64,000 nt of DNA from Gonium pectorale (taxonomy: Eukaryota; Chlorophyta; Chlorophyceae; Chlamydomonadales; Volvocaceae). Positions 22,801 through 35,176 of the stretch are shown here, piece by piece. The translations under genes were made by a program, and so were the position numbers. The notes under the pieces are model-generated. The model ran no database searches. It saw only the letters and a list, made by a program, of their open reading frames with translations, and was not told where the DNA came from. The number at the start of each line of letters is the position of its first letter. Positions within the stretch are counted from its first letter, which is position 1. The stretch spans positions 1,456,281 to 1,520,280 of the forward strand of contig LSYV01000006.1 in assembly GCA_001584585.1 (NCBI GenBank), given 5' to 3'.

Positions 22801-25800
22801 CCTCGGAGCCGGCGCCGGCATCGGCACCCGGCAGGCAAGTCTGCGTTGTGGCAATGACGGAGCCCACCGCGGCCCGGTTGTCGCCCGTCGCCAGGCTGTT
22901 GGCTATTGCCACGCCGACCAGCCCGCTGATAAAAAGACCGCCGCCGTGGCCACCGTACGCCTGCGTCAGTATGTCGACCACCACCGCGTCGTCGCTGCCG
23001 TCAATGCTGTAGGGGCCTTCCGCGGTGTTGTTTGCGATGAGGACGCCGCTGAGCAGGGCAATGGCCGCAGGGGTAGCCCCCACCGTCGCCGCCGCTGCTG
23101 CTGCCATGGTCGCGGCCACGGCCACCACGGCTGCGGCTGCGGCTGCTGCCGCTGCCGGCGGCGACGTCCCGTTCACACCCGCGAGGTGGAACGCACCGCC
23201 AGTGGGAGCCCGGTTGGACGTAAAATCGGAGTCCTCAACCAGCACCATCGCGCACTTGTCCGAGTACACGCCGCCGCCCGACATGCGCGCCGTGTTTCCA
23301 TAAAGTGAGCAGCCCGCAACGCGCAGCAGCTCGCAGCCGACGGAGGCGATCGCGCCGCCGGACAGCGTCGCCGCGTTGCGCTCGAGGACCGTGGCGTTGA
23401 GCCAAGCAACGGCACCCGTGTCCAGGTAGACACCGCCGCCGTACGCGGCCGTGTTGCCATACACCTTCAGGCCGTCAAGCAGGACGCTCCAGCCACTGAC
23501 GGCGGTCCGCACCGTCGTGCTGGAGGCGGCCGCTGTGCAATCGGCAGAGGTGCTCGTTTTCGCAGCTTGCGGCGAGCCGGCAACGCCGCCGCCATCACCT
23601 AAGATTGCTTGGTAGGCATCCTCAAGGACACGCGCTCGCTGTGTGGTGTTGCGGCTGGAGCTTGAGGACCCAGCACCAGCCGCTGAATCTATGGCGCCAG
23701 AAAGCGAGATGGCGCCGCCGCCCAGTGCAGCTGAGTTGCCTGACAGAACGCTGTCGTTTGCGACCACTTTCACGCCCTTTGTGTTCACGACGAAGAGGCC
23801 ACCGCCGTACAGCTGGGCGACGTTTCCGTCCAAGCTGCATCCGGCGACCTGTGCCGAGCTCAGCGGCTCGCCATCCACAAAGAGAGCGCCGCCGTACACC
23901 GCTGTGTTGTGGTCCAACGTCGTGTTCTTGACTGTGATGCTGGTATTGCGGGAGAGGTACGCGTGGGCGCCGCCCCCAGCGTAGCCAGCACGGTTCCTGA
24001 GGACCGACGACGAAACAAGCTGGAATGATGGCGGGCTCGCAGCAGACGGTGGCAACGAGTCGCCCGAAGCAATCCAGCCACCGTCCGGATGTTGCATAGG
24101 CATCAGGTAAAAGCCACCGCCGTGTTTCAGGGCCACGTTGTCGTGCACGGCGGCCTCCCGGATGAGGAGCTCAGTGCCCAGGACACCTGACCAGGCCACG
24201 CCGCCGCCGGCTGTGGCACGGTTCTCAAAGGCCTCCACCCGGTGCACAGACATGGCCGCGCCGGGTGTGGCCAGCTGCACCGACATGGCCCCGCCGTTCA
24301 CAGACGCATCATTCCCGCTCAGCTGTACGTCGATAAAGGTGGCTGCGTATTTGCTGCCACTTGTGCTGTTTACCAACAGCAGGGCGCCGCCACCACTGCC
24401 GCCAGCTGCACGGTTCCGGGAGACATTGCATGACTGGAGGAAGACGGACGTCTTGTTGACTTCCAGGAAGAGGCCGCCACCGTCCGCGGCGACGTTTGAC
24501 TCAAAGGAAGACGCCTCGATAACTAGCCAAGGAACCGGCTTGCTGGCCTGCGGCATGGGAGGCTGTGGCCCTGGTGGAGATGGAGGTGGCAGAACTTCCG
24601 GCGTCGATGGCAACGGAATGGTGGCGGACGTCGTCTCGATGGTGGTGGGAAGCGGCGGAGGGCGGGAGCGGACATCGAAGTACAGCGGAGGCGTGACTGC
24701 GGCTGCTTTATCCTCAAGTGCTTGTTCTGTATGGGTAGCAGCGTATGTGTAGGGGCGCAGACCGAGCATGCGTGTCAGGTACAGTGGACATGTCAAGCGC
24801 CAAAAATGTATTGCACAAGGCACTCCGCACCTGCAACTGTATTGGAGAGACATCATTCCAAGCACACAAACATTCCCAGCACTCGTCGTTTTGCAGAGCT
24901 AGTCACGCCAGCCGGTGAGCACAAGTCAGGCACACAGCACCAGTCCGATAGTCTGAACTCCAACAGCTTCACCAACGCACGCACCTGTACCCGCAGCAGC
25001 GTCTGCAGTCTCCCCGTCGCTGTTGCGTGCTGCGTCCGCCAAATGCCGCCTGGTGCCAGTGGCAGACGTTGCGCTTGCCATGGCCGGATCCAGACACCGT
25101 CCCGCGGCCAGATGGGGGACGCCAGGAGTCAGGTCAGCGTCTGGAACGGCGTAGTCCATGAATGCAAGGCCCCCGCCACGCAGCGTCGACGTGTTGTTGG
25201 CAAAGCGGCACCGTCGCACGCGCGCCGCACAGTTTACCGTTGTCACGCCGCCTCCGTAACCGCTTGTAGCCGAGTTGCCGGTAACGGTTGTCCCGGTTAT
25301 GCCCACACGACAGGAGTAGCTGAGCGCCGGCCAGGGCGCCGCCGATTCCCAGGCGGAGGAATTACGACTCGTGCAGTACAAGTCCGCGCCGGCTGCGCCT
25401 GCTGGTGGCACGGAGGTGTTGCTGAGCCCGGCGCCTCCAGAGCCTGCTGGCGGGTACGGCTCTCCTGCCAGCTGGCCGTACGGCTTCGACCACACAAAGA
25501 TGGCGCCACCATGGCCCAGAAGCGTGCTACTGACGTCGCTGTACGGGAACCTGTCCTTGAACGTGTTGACGGAATTCGACGAGAAGGTGCTGTCGGCGAT
25601 TGCCAGGTTGACGGCCAGGTTGACGTGGGCCAGCCGCCCGGCCACTGCACGCCCGGTCGCGGGTTTGGGCACGTCAACGTAGTTGAGGGCATTTGTCAGG
25701 AAGAGCGCGCCGCCGGATCCCGTGCCCACTGAGTTGTTGCGGAAGGTTGAGTTGGCGATGCGGATGTCCAACGTGGCATTGCGCTGCAGCTGCTCGCGCA

Positions 25801-28800
25801 GGCCCAGGTCGTCGACCGTTTGTACGGCAACGTCGTAGTACAGATACAAGACCCCTCCGTTCTTCCAGGCGTAGTTGGACTCAAAGGTCGAGCCCGAGAT
25901 GTCGATCAGGTATGGGCCGTCAGCCAGGTTCCTGACATTCCCTTGCGTGCCACCGTTGTACGCCTGTGGGAAGGGGCATAAGGGAAGCCACAGCGGGTTC
26001 AGTGTTTGGTTGTTCGAAAGGCCACCTGGCCACGTGCTCGCACTCCTAACATGTAACGACGCCGCATGTCGGGAGCGTGCGAGCTTGACACGCCGTGCGC
26101 TCATCACCGGAACACTGCACAGCGCATGACATTAAGCACGTCTATTGGCACCATCGTGAGTGCGACGGCACTCGCCGCACTTGGACTCCATCCTCTTTGA
26201 TGGAATATCTCACCTGGCGCCCCATCAATACGCCCCCTTTGGCAGCAATTCCTTGCCCTGTATCACAACGCCACCACTCCGCCATGCTGCTATTTTCTCG
26301 CTCGCTCGTCATTCCCAAGGATAATCCCATCTGCGCACACACTCACCGCTTGAAACAGGAATCCAGCGTGCTCATACCAGGCTGTGTTGTTGGAGGCTGT
26401 GCTGTCCCTGATGACGAGGCTCCGGATGAACCGGGACACGTAGATCCCGCCGGCCATGTTCATCCCTATGTTGTCACAGACCCGGCTGCCCTCGACAATG
26501 CTGAGGCTGCCAATCTTCCCCAGGACGTACATCGCGCCGCCGACGGTGTGGGCGACATTGCCGCTCATGTTGCTGGCGCCGCACAGGCGAAAGCTCCGGA
26601 TGGCCGCGACGTCATCCGTCGAGCCTGCCGGCCGTGGTGGGTCTGGCACATAAATGGCACCCCCGTAGCCGCCGACGTTGTGGCTCATCGCGCTGCGGTT
26701 GCAGATCAGTACGTCGCCGATGCCCGCGTGGGCCCGGACGGCGCCACCGAAGGCCGAGCCGAAGGAGGAGGTGTTGTTGCTGATGCGGGAGCCGCCGGTC
26801 ACCGTCAGCTCCTCGAGCCGCCCCAGCACGTGAACGGCGCCAGCGTCGGCTGTGCCCTCCCAGCCATCCTGCTGGCCGGCGAGGTTGCTGCAGATGCAGC
26901 TGCCGTCCAGGACTCGGATGGACGTGACGTTCCGATCGACGTACAGGGCGCTGCCGCCCCGCTTTGCGATGTTCTCGGCGATGCTGCTGCCGCCCGTGAT
27001 CGTGAGTCGGTCAAGGTTGGTGCCCACCCAGACGCCCGCGCCGCGCGCGTCCAGGTCCGCGTCCGCCACGTTGCCGGATACGCTGCTGCCGTCGCTGATT
27101 AGCAGCTCCGAGAGACTCCCCTGCACTGCAATGCCACCGCCACGGTCCCCCGTGGCTGTGTTCCCATCGACGCTGCTGTGATTTTGGATTGTGCAGCGCC
27201 CAAAACCACCGTTGACGTAGACACCACCGCCACGGAGCCTGGCGCTGTTTCCGGACACGCGGGCCCCATCGGAGATGACCAGGGCGCTGAGAGTCTGCTC
27301 GACGTAGACGGCGCCGCCATTCCCCTTGCGGGCGGCATTGCCAGTGACGCTGCTGTTGGTCACGACGACGGCCTGGACGGCCCGGGTTGCTGCCAACGCC
27401 CCTCCAGTGTCAGCGCTGTTGTTACTCAAGTGGCTTTGGCCCTCCACGGTAACGTTCATCTCAGTTGCCTGCCCGTTAAAGGTAGCGCCGTCGACAAACA
27501 CTGCACCGCCGCGCTGGCCAGCCGAGTTTGAAGCAAGGCTGCTACCACCAGAGACAGCGAGGGTGCTGAGGCTGCCGCGGACGAAGATGGCGCCGCCGTG
27601 TGCTTTGCTGGCATTGTTGTACGACACTGAGCTATTGCCGTATACTTTGACGGTCTGCAGCCGGCCCTCCACGCATACAGCGCCGCCGTTCTCGTCCCTG
27701 GCGGTGCTGCGGCACAGGCAGCTGCCGTCGCCGACGGTCAGCACGCCCACGGACTGCTCAACGTGGAACGCGCCGCCGCTGCCCGCGGAGTTGCCGCTGA
27801 TACTGCTGCCGTCAGAGACAGTAATCTCGATCAGTGTCTGACGGGACGCCATGACACCGCCGCGGCTGTAAGGCCGTGTCGCCGTGTTGTTGTCGATGCG
27901 GCTCCCACCGTCAACCAGCAAAAGAGTCCCGACGCCCTCGGCTGGGTCACCGTACACGAATACGGCGCCTCCGGAGCCGCCCGCCAGGTTGTTCGACATG
28001 CTGCTCCTTGACAGGAGCTGCAGTGACCCCAGGGACTGGAGGGCGAAGGCACCGCCACTGCTATTGCTTGCTGTGTTGCCCGACACGCTGCTGCCATAGT
28101 CCAGCACAACCGACCCGAGCAGCTGGTCAACCTGGACGGCACCCCCTCCGCCTACGAGTGCGGCATTGCCGTCCAGGGAGCTGCCCTCGGCGACCCGCAG
28201 GAAGGCGAGCCAGCCGCCGACGGCCACTGCGCCACCGTGCTCAATGCTGACCGAGTTATTGTTGACGGACGACGAACCGACGATGGAAACAGATGTCAGG
28301 TTGCGTTGCACATACACGCCGCCGCCACGAAGCTTGGCTGTGTTACCCGAAAGAGAACTGTGGTGCGAGACGACAATGCTGCCCAGCGATTGCTCGACGA
28401 AGACTGCGCCGCCGTGCACGTCCCGGGCCGAGTTGTTGTCGGCGCGGCTGTTGTTGGTCACAGTGAGCGACGCCAAGCCGCGGCTTGTGGCCAGCGCCCC
28501 GCCGAACTGGCCCGCAAGGTTGCCGCTGATACTGCTGTTGTCGGCAACCAGGACACTGCCGACGTCCTGGCCCGCACCGTCAGCGTACACCGCCCCGCCA
28601 CGTGTCTCGGCCCAGTTGAAGGACAGGTGGCTGTCCCTTGCCACGTCAAGCGCGCCTAGTCCCCCACGGCTGTACACAGCGCCTCCGCTACCCTTGCTGG
28701 CGCGGTTATATGACAGCTGGCTCCAGTCCTGAACTGAAACGGTGCCCAATAGCCCGTCCACAAAGATCGCGCCGCCGTGCTCGTTCAGCGCTGTGTTCTC

Positions 28801-31426
28801 GCTGACTGAGCTGCCACTACTGACACTGAGCGAGCCCAGGGACTGCTCGGTGCTCAGGGCCCCGCCGCTCCCGGCCACGTTGCCGCTGACGCTGCTTCCG
28901 TTGGACACTGCAAACGACGCAATGCTCTGGCGGGTCGCAAAAGCCCCACCACGGCTGTAGGGCATGGCTGCGGTGTTGTTGTCAACACGGCTCCTGTCAG
29001 CGATCGAAATGGCCATAGCGGCGGTGCTTCCATCGGGGACGCCCTCGGAACAGACTGCGCCTCCACGCTGACCCGCCACGTTCGAGGTGAGGTTGCTCCC
29101 GTCTGTAACGGAGAGCGTGTCAATGGGACCCCGGACAAAGATGGCGCCGCCGTTAGACTTGCTGGCACTGTTCGCCGACACTGCGCTGTTGCCATACACT
29201 TTGACGGTCTGCAGCCGGCCCTCCACGCATACAGCCCCGCCGTTCTCGTCCCTGGCGGTGTTGCGGCACAGGCAGCTGCTGCTGCTGACGGTCAGCGCAC
29301 CCACGGACTGCTCAGTGTGGAACGCGCCGCCGCTGCCCGCGGAGTTGCCACTGATACTGCTGCCGTTGGAGACAACGACCTCCACAAGGCTTTGGCGGGA
29401 CGCGACCACACCGCCGCGGCTGTAAGGACGTGACGCCGTGTTGTTGTCGATGTGGCTCCCACCGTCAACCAGCAAGGCGAGGCCGCCAGAGCCATGTCCG
29501 GGATCGCCGTATATGAACGCAGCGCCCCCAGAGCCGCCCGCCGCATTGTGCGACATGCTGCTCCCGGACAGGAGCTGCAGGGCGCCCAGTGACCGTGCGA
29601 TGAGCACACCGCCATTCGATGTCTTGGCGCTGTTGCGCGACAGGCTGCTCTCGTTTCTCAGCACGAGCGATGCAACGTCTTGGCCTACGCTGAAGGCACC
29701 GCCGCCGCCAAGCAGGGCAGTGTTGTTATCCACCGAGCTGCCCTCCCCGATGGTGATCGCCCCGGCCATCGCGCTGATCTTGAAAGCGCCGCCATCGCCC
29801 GCCGTGTTATCGCTGACGCGGCTGCCCAAGATGCGCAGGGCGGCCAAGGAGCCGTCGATGTGCACCGCGCCGCCAGTGGCTGCCCAGTCGTTGGAGGAGG
29901 GGTCGGTGGCAGTGTTGCCGGACAGATCGCTGTGCTCGAGGGTTAGGTTCACCTGCGTGCAGGTAGGGATCCATGCCGCCGGGCATCAGCCCTCGTACAC
30001 GCCTACCTCCAGCACTCTCCGCAGACCGTCTCCCTCTCGGACGGTGTGCAACCCACAACCCACAACCCACAACCCAGCAACCCACAATGTGTGCAGTTTG
30101 ACAAGCACCCAGGCGTATGGAATCCCACGCCACAAACCCGATCATGCGAGCCTCATAGACGAGAGACCTGCATACGCGCGAACCCAACTCACCGCTTGTA
30201 TCCCGACCGTTGCAAGGGCCGCTCCGGCGACTCCTTGGTTGCCCACTAGCTCGGTATCAGAGACCGTGATGTCCACCGGCAACGGCCCGCCCACGCTCCG
30301 AAGGACCAAGATGGCCCCGAAGCCGCGGCTGGGCACACCTGCAACCGGCCCAATTACTGAGTTGTCGCGGAACGACGAGCGGGCCACACGCACAGCGGCG
30401 GTGCCGCCGGCATCCCCAACCGGCGCCGCGAGCTCAAGGCCAGAGCACGCCCAGCCGCAGGCGTTGCGAATGCCCGAACAATGCAGCCCGGACAGCTGCG
30501 CCGCGACCAGCCCGCTGCTGTGCAGGGCGCCGTACACAGCGTGAGGCGGCGACGCTGTCGACGCCGCCGCGCCGTACAACCGCTCCAGCGTTACATTCTC
30601 TGTTGACAGGTACTTGCAGTTAACGCAGGAGACGAGGGGCCCTAGGGAGCTGAGGGGCAGGCCGCTCAGGAGCGAATGCTCCAATCGGAAGTGCGACACG
30701 TCGCGCAGGGTCACGCGCCAGTCCGCATTGCCGTTGATGCTGTCCCCTGGACGGGGAGAGGGCCTCACGCCGGCGAGGGATGCGTTTGCTGCGGCGGCCG
30801 CAGCCGCCAGCAGCCGCGCACCGAGCTCCACCAGAACGGGAGCTCCACCGCCGACGCCGGCGAGTTGCGGGTCTGAGCCCGTGCGGGTGCAACTGAGGCG
30901 GAAGGAGGTGACAGACCAGTCGCTGCTGGACGCTGACGAGGCGGCTGTCACGTCGCCGGTGATCGCCAGCCGACAGGTAACGGTTGGGGCGGGTAGGAAG
31001 CTGGTGCCGACGTCGGCGGATGTCAGCGACGGCGTCGGCGGTACTGTAGCCGAGCCATCAGAGACAGGCAGAGGGCGGGTATAAAGTAGGTTGAGGCGTC
31101 TGATGGCAAGCGTCAGAAAACCCAGCCAATCAACCAAAGCACAGGGGAATGTAGACGTTGATGAGGCGTCGGTGCAGCTAAGTTGTCTATGCTAGCCCCC
31201 CGGCTGGTTGTTCTCATGCGCTGTCCACCGTGCCCTTGCTTATGCGCGCGCGACCGCCGAAGCTATATGCATTTTTGCTGTCAAAATCAACCGTAAGTAA
31301 CGCCTCACCTGCAGCTAGCAGCGCGCAGAGCACCGTGAATGTCCGTGCCGTGCTCCACGCCGAACATCCTCTCAGCCACCGTAACAGGATACACATAATC
31401 CTGTGTTTGAAATGGCCTCCAATCAA
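16867..31426 (-). CDS. Giant secreted/membrane protein with Pmp/POMP-like GGA repeats and C-terminal multi-pass domain
   Basis: Fifteen exons in sense order: 31309-31426, 30193-31043, 26347-29952, 24985-25963, 22619-24726, 21808-22456, 21350-21606, 20166-21185, 19734-19978, 18642-19410, 18455-18523, 18039-18253, 17770-17854, 17395-17562, 16867-17142. All phases agree; the sum is 11,415 bases, about 3,804 aa. A hydrophobic signal-like N-terminus precedes roughly 2,200 residues of beta-helix-type repeats with NGGAIFV/GGA[VIL] and SGNxA or DNNTA motifs, as in chlamydial Pmp proteins and eukaryotic POMP/Pbh1 repeat proteins. A Cys-rich stretch (GPLCATC...GCNECP, about 3119-3147) leads to about seven hydrophobic helices starting near 3150. 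The motif FKPQYHWWSSV near 3630 recurs in protist proteins of this type. Probable cell-surface adhesin or sensor; function unknown. Least certain are exon 1, the acceptor at 24726 (other in-phase choices exist) and the donor at 21350. Confidence 0.8.
27600..29620 (-). repeat. 1,554-bp internal duplication in the beta-helix exon
   Basis: Near-identical DNA recurs at an offset of 1,554 bases (518 codons). The TTGACGGTCT word is at 27647 and again at 29201, and a GCTCCC...CAACCAGCAA stretch is at 27901 and again at 29455. The encoded blocks share RPYSRGGV, GSGGAFH, CLCR and TARDENGGAVCVEGRL. A third, more diverged block (MPYSRGGAFATRQS, near 28.95 kb) lies between them. The exon grew by recent unequal exchange or gene conversion. 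Confidence 0.8.
30049..30090. repeat. Short tandem repeat (CCCACAA-type) in an intron
   Basis: About four imperfect ACCCACA units lie in the intron between exons 26347-29952 and 30193-31043 of the giant membrane-protein gene. No function is apparent. Confidence 0.6.
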
Positions 31427-32710
31427 TTAGGGCCGGCGCATCTTGCGACTGGTTCAAAAAAAAGTATGGGGACAGCTCCCTTGTGGCCGGGCTAAGGTAA
31501 CAACAAGGATAAACAGCGGGGACAAATTATATCTCTTCTCAAAGTGGAGGCAACCACCCAGCTACAAGAGCCGGATCTTATCATAACGCGACCTTTTTCG
31601 CATTGCGGGAGGATACCATTGTGCGCTCTTCTTACATTCGTGGAAGTTCTAAAGCTCTACTCACTGTCTTGTGCTCTGTGCTTGCGGCAGGGACCCATGG
31701 ACCACCTGCCTGGTGATGCGTGGCTTTGGGGTTTGGCCTTCCAGCCCCTACCGACTCTTTTCCGCACAATGATGCTTGGTATAGGTTCATGGTATGGGGC
31801 ATGGATACATTCGGAGGATAACGCGATGATATAGCTGGCGAGGATGTGTCAAAATGGACGTACTTGACTCAAGAGGCCCAGTTTCTTACCTCCTGAAAAC
31901 CCTTGATCTACGTGGCTTCGGACTCCGGCGTGCAGTTTGTTCGGCTGTTTCTGTACGTCACGCACGGTTGGTATGGCCGGCCCATCACGCCCCGTCCAGT
32001 GCGTTTTCATGTGGGACGTTCTTTGCCATGGAACCAGCAATAAGGAGACTGCGATCCGCGTATTTTACATTATTGCAATTGAGGCACATACATGGGCGGA
32101 AGAAGCCACTGCAGGTGCGGAGGCACGTAATTCCATGGTTGGAATGTTGCAGCGAAGGCGGCGACCTGAATGAACGCGAAAGGTCCCTTCATAGCCTGAC
32201 GCCTTGATAAACGTTAGACAGTCAACGCGAGCCTTCCACTAACTAGCGCCCTGCATTATTGCAGCCCCTATTCGTACCTTACCGTAGCAGCCAACCCAGC
32301 GGACCTTGGAGCAAGGTCATTGCGTTCGTGCCGTCAATGCGCTGCCCATCCCACTCGTTCGTCCACGAAAGTAGGTCATCAGGGGAGACCCATCTTCCCT
32401 GAGGTCCTATCATTTCCGATTCCATCACTGTAACGTCAGCATGAAGTACCAGTAAGCGCCACAGCCGCTGCCGACGAAGTGCAAAGAGGAAACCGTAGAA
32501 GAGCCTCAGAAATCAGGCGTAGCATTCTTCAAAGTAAAGTCAACAGCCAGCCCCGAAGGGCCTGAAGCACCGGGCGTGCATATGGCCCTTTGACCGCGAA
32601 GCTGTTATGGAGAAGATCCAAGTAAGCGGCTGGCTGATGCCGTGCCATCCTGTCAGCAGGAGCCATGCCAAAGGCTACCAGTTTGTTCAGCGTGCGCACT
32701 GCTGCACACA
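31427..32710. other. Upstream region of the giant membrane-protein gene
   Basis: This 1.3-kb stretch, poorer in GC than its surroundings, lies between the start of the giant gene (31426, -) and the poly(A) signal of the carbonic anhydrase gene (-). It should hold the promoter and 5' UTR of the giant gene. The open frames inside (for example 31854-32207 + and 32529-32711 -) carry no recognisable motif. Confidence 0.5.
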
Positions 32711-32715
32711 TTTAC
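32711..32715 (-). promoter_or_regulatory. Polyadenylation signal UGUAA of the carbonic anhydrase gene
   Basis: TGTAA on the minus strand, about 150 bases after the carbonic anhydrase stop codon, matches the Chlamydomonas poly(A) signal. Confidence 0.55.
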
Positions 32716-32863
32716 ACAAGATCCTTTAAGGTACGCCGGCGGCACGGCTCACAGGGCAGCAAGATGCCGGCGGCGTGAGGCCAAGCGAGCGTAGCTCGCC
32801 CCCCTGACACGTAACCTCGCTGGGCATCAGGGCAACGGACTCCCGCCGAGCGAGTGGGCGCCC

Positions 32864-34584
32864 TCAGGCCACCTCCGTCAGCTTCCCAGTCTTGACGTCG
32901 TAGACGTACCCGTGCACTACCTGCACGACGGGACGAGCGTGGGGACAGATGGTGAAACGGCCGTGCGAAGCGCTCTCGGTAGTGCATTCTCGGTAGACGG
33001 GATGCGCGCACGCATCATATGCGCGAGGCTTTGTCAGGAGGGCAACGCGGATGCGGGGCCGATGCCACCGGGAAACGCGTGAGGCTGCTCCGGCAAATTG
33101 AAGCCAGTGAGGCCATGGCTTGCCCGTTGGCAATGGAGCTGAGGCTTCGGGGCCATCCTAAGGGCAGCCAACAGGCAGGCACAAAAGCCATGCCCTGGCC
33201 GGCGCGCGCGCAATGCGGACTGCGCGCAACGGTGCACGCTTTCTTCACGAGTTCGTCCACCATCTCGTCAGCCACCATGCTGCCCGGCTCAGACTGCGGG
33301 CTGGGTGATTCCCGCCACCCCGTGCAGCCTAGGAGCAAGGTCCTGCTTACTTGGCATCACTCTAGTCCTATTACCGCATGCATGCGTGCCCTCACCCACC
33401 GTGTCCGGGGCTACCAGCGGGCTGGACTTGACTGTGGCCACATCATCGCGGACGCTCTGCTCCAGGTCAGCAAACGGCAGGAAATCCCTGCCGTACCCGG
33501 CGTCTGTACCGAGGTCCTCCTTGATCTTCGCCGCGATCTGCATAAGCACAGCCGGGGCAGGCGCCCAGAAAGGCGAGCCCTCACGGCGTGTCTGCAGGGC
33601 ACTGCTGGTGAGCCCACACCCGCCCTAAAACAAGAACACAAACAACCGCCCGACGTAACGCCACGGCAGACCCCGATACGCACCCCACCCCACCCCACCC
33701 GGTCGTCGCCTCAAAGCGACACACCAACACATCAAGACGCCGCCACACACCGCCACACACCTGATCGTTCGTGAAGGTCAGCATGCCGCAGTCGGTGTGG
33801 TGGATGACATGGACCTCCTGCATCGCGGAGATGCGCACGTGGGGCGGGGACATACATACCGTACGGTCTGTGAATGTGCAGCTGGGCGGTGGGCCGAAAG
33901 GAGGCGAGCGCAAGTCGGTTGGGGTGGGCTCCCACATGCAAGTGCTCCCCTTTGTCAGGGGCCCCTTCGCAGGCGCACCTTCGTCCCCAGCAGGCGCTGC
34001 GAGATGGAGATGGAGCGAATGGCATCATCGGAGGCGCGGCCGCCCGCGTTGCGGACACAATGGCAGTCACCTGCAGTGGTTATCGGCAAGCGTGTCCGCA
34101 TCAGGCTCTGAACATTTGGGCGGCGGATGGAAGGGCTCGGCACTGCCGTGCATGAGTGGATACGGCAGCTGCTGGCGTTGGGAGGGGCAACTGCCGCTTG
34201 GCAAGGAAGAACCAGCCGCGACAAAACCATCTTGCAACGGCATCACGGCAGGGAGGAACATTTAAGCCCTCTGCGCACTGGCACTTGACCCTACCCAGCG
34301 CAACCGACGGTTGGACGACACCTGTCCGACACGCGACAGGGAAGTAGACCTGCCCAGCCATGCACCAGCGCGTGCTGTGCAGAATGGCCGAAGTGAGTCC
34401 TAAGGGAGCCTCGTGCACCCACCCACCCACCGATGTGCAGTCCGACGGCCTTTTCGGGGTGCAGCCGTGCGTCCATGCAGGCGAGGATCAGCGCCTTGCG
34501 AGCGGGTGGCAGGGGCTTGTCGCCATCCTTGAATTCAGCTGCGAAGGCACTGTTGGCTTCCAGGAACTCCTCACGCAACGCCAT
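32864..34584 (-). CDS. Beta-class carbonic anhydrase, compact form
   Basis: Reversible hydration of CO2 to bicarbonate at a zinc site. Exons in sense order: 34431-34584, 33979-34070, 33761-33817, 33400-33537, 32864-32920 (TGA). Phases agree and give 165 aa. Beta-CA signatures: ACMDAR with the zinc Cys36 and the Asp38/Arg40 dyad; RNAGGRASDDAIRS; VIHHTDCGM with His89 and Cys92 as the other zinc ligands; a C-terminal GYVYDVKTGKL. The length and wording match the small bacterial-like beta-CA clade. The start is the ATG of MALREEF. The frame stays open upstream to about 34785 but has no ATG there, and the upstream gene's poly(A) signal lies just beyond. No targeting peptide is visible from this start, which suggests the cytosol. 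The second Cys of GDCHCVRN is unusual, since family members often have GDAHVIRN. Confidence 0.9.
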
Positions 34585-34811
34585 CGGGGCTGGATGAGTC
34601 GGGACTTTTTCTGCGAGTTCAACGACTAACAAGATTAATGCTGGATCAAAGCATGTATAGTGTTGCACGACGAAGTTTCGGTTGCACTGAAACGCTGTGT
34701 CCTCGTGGACTGGCGGCCTGCGCTGCGTGCGATGGCACTGAGTGCAGCTTCCCGCTTTGGGTGATCCCGGTTGTTCAGGACCCAAAGTGAAGCGGTCTCA
34801 AATGGCAGTTG

Positions 34812-34816
34812 TTACA
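34812..34816 (-). promoter_or_regulatory. Polyadenylation signal UGUAA of the glycosyltransferase gene
   Basis: TGTAA on the minus strand, about 360 bases after the stop of the glycosyltransferase gene. It marks the border with the carbonic anhydrase gene, which begins about 230 bases further along on the same strand. Confidence 0.55.
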
Positions 34817-35176
34817 CTGTAGAGCACGCGGTACTGCCGGGTACAGTGGCACGAGCGTGCCAAACCGAGCACCCGAGCACGTCAGGGAGTCTCATGGCAT
34901 GCCCCCCGATTGCACAGTTTGTATTACCAAGTTTCACGCTGCGTAATATCACATTTGATGTTGTCAAGCGCGTTGCCACGCTTCTCGTGTGCGACCATCC
35001 AGGCTCTTCACCTCAGTCGTTGGACCGTTCCCACACCATGCTGATCCTAATTATCCAACAAACCTCACCCGCAAATCCCTCCATGCCACACGTCGTACAG
35101 CGCACAAAACCAGACACCACGCAAGCATGGCCTCTCCCCTCCCCCGCTCCTGACCCGTGCGCCGCGTCAGCGCCGG

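Noticed and set aside
34585..34785. N-terminal extension of the carbonic anhydrase frame
   Set aside because: The frame is open but contains no ATG before 34584, and it approaches the neighbouring gene's poly(A) signal, so it is taken as 5' UTR.
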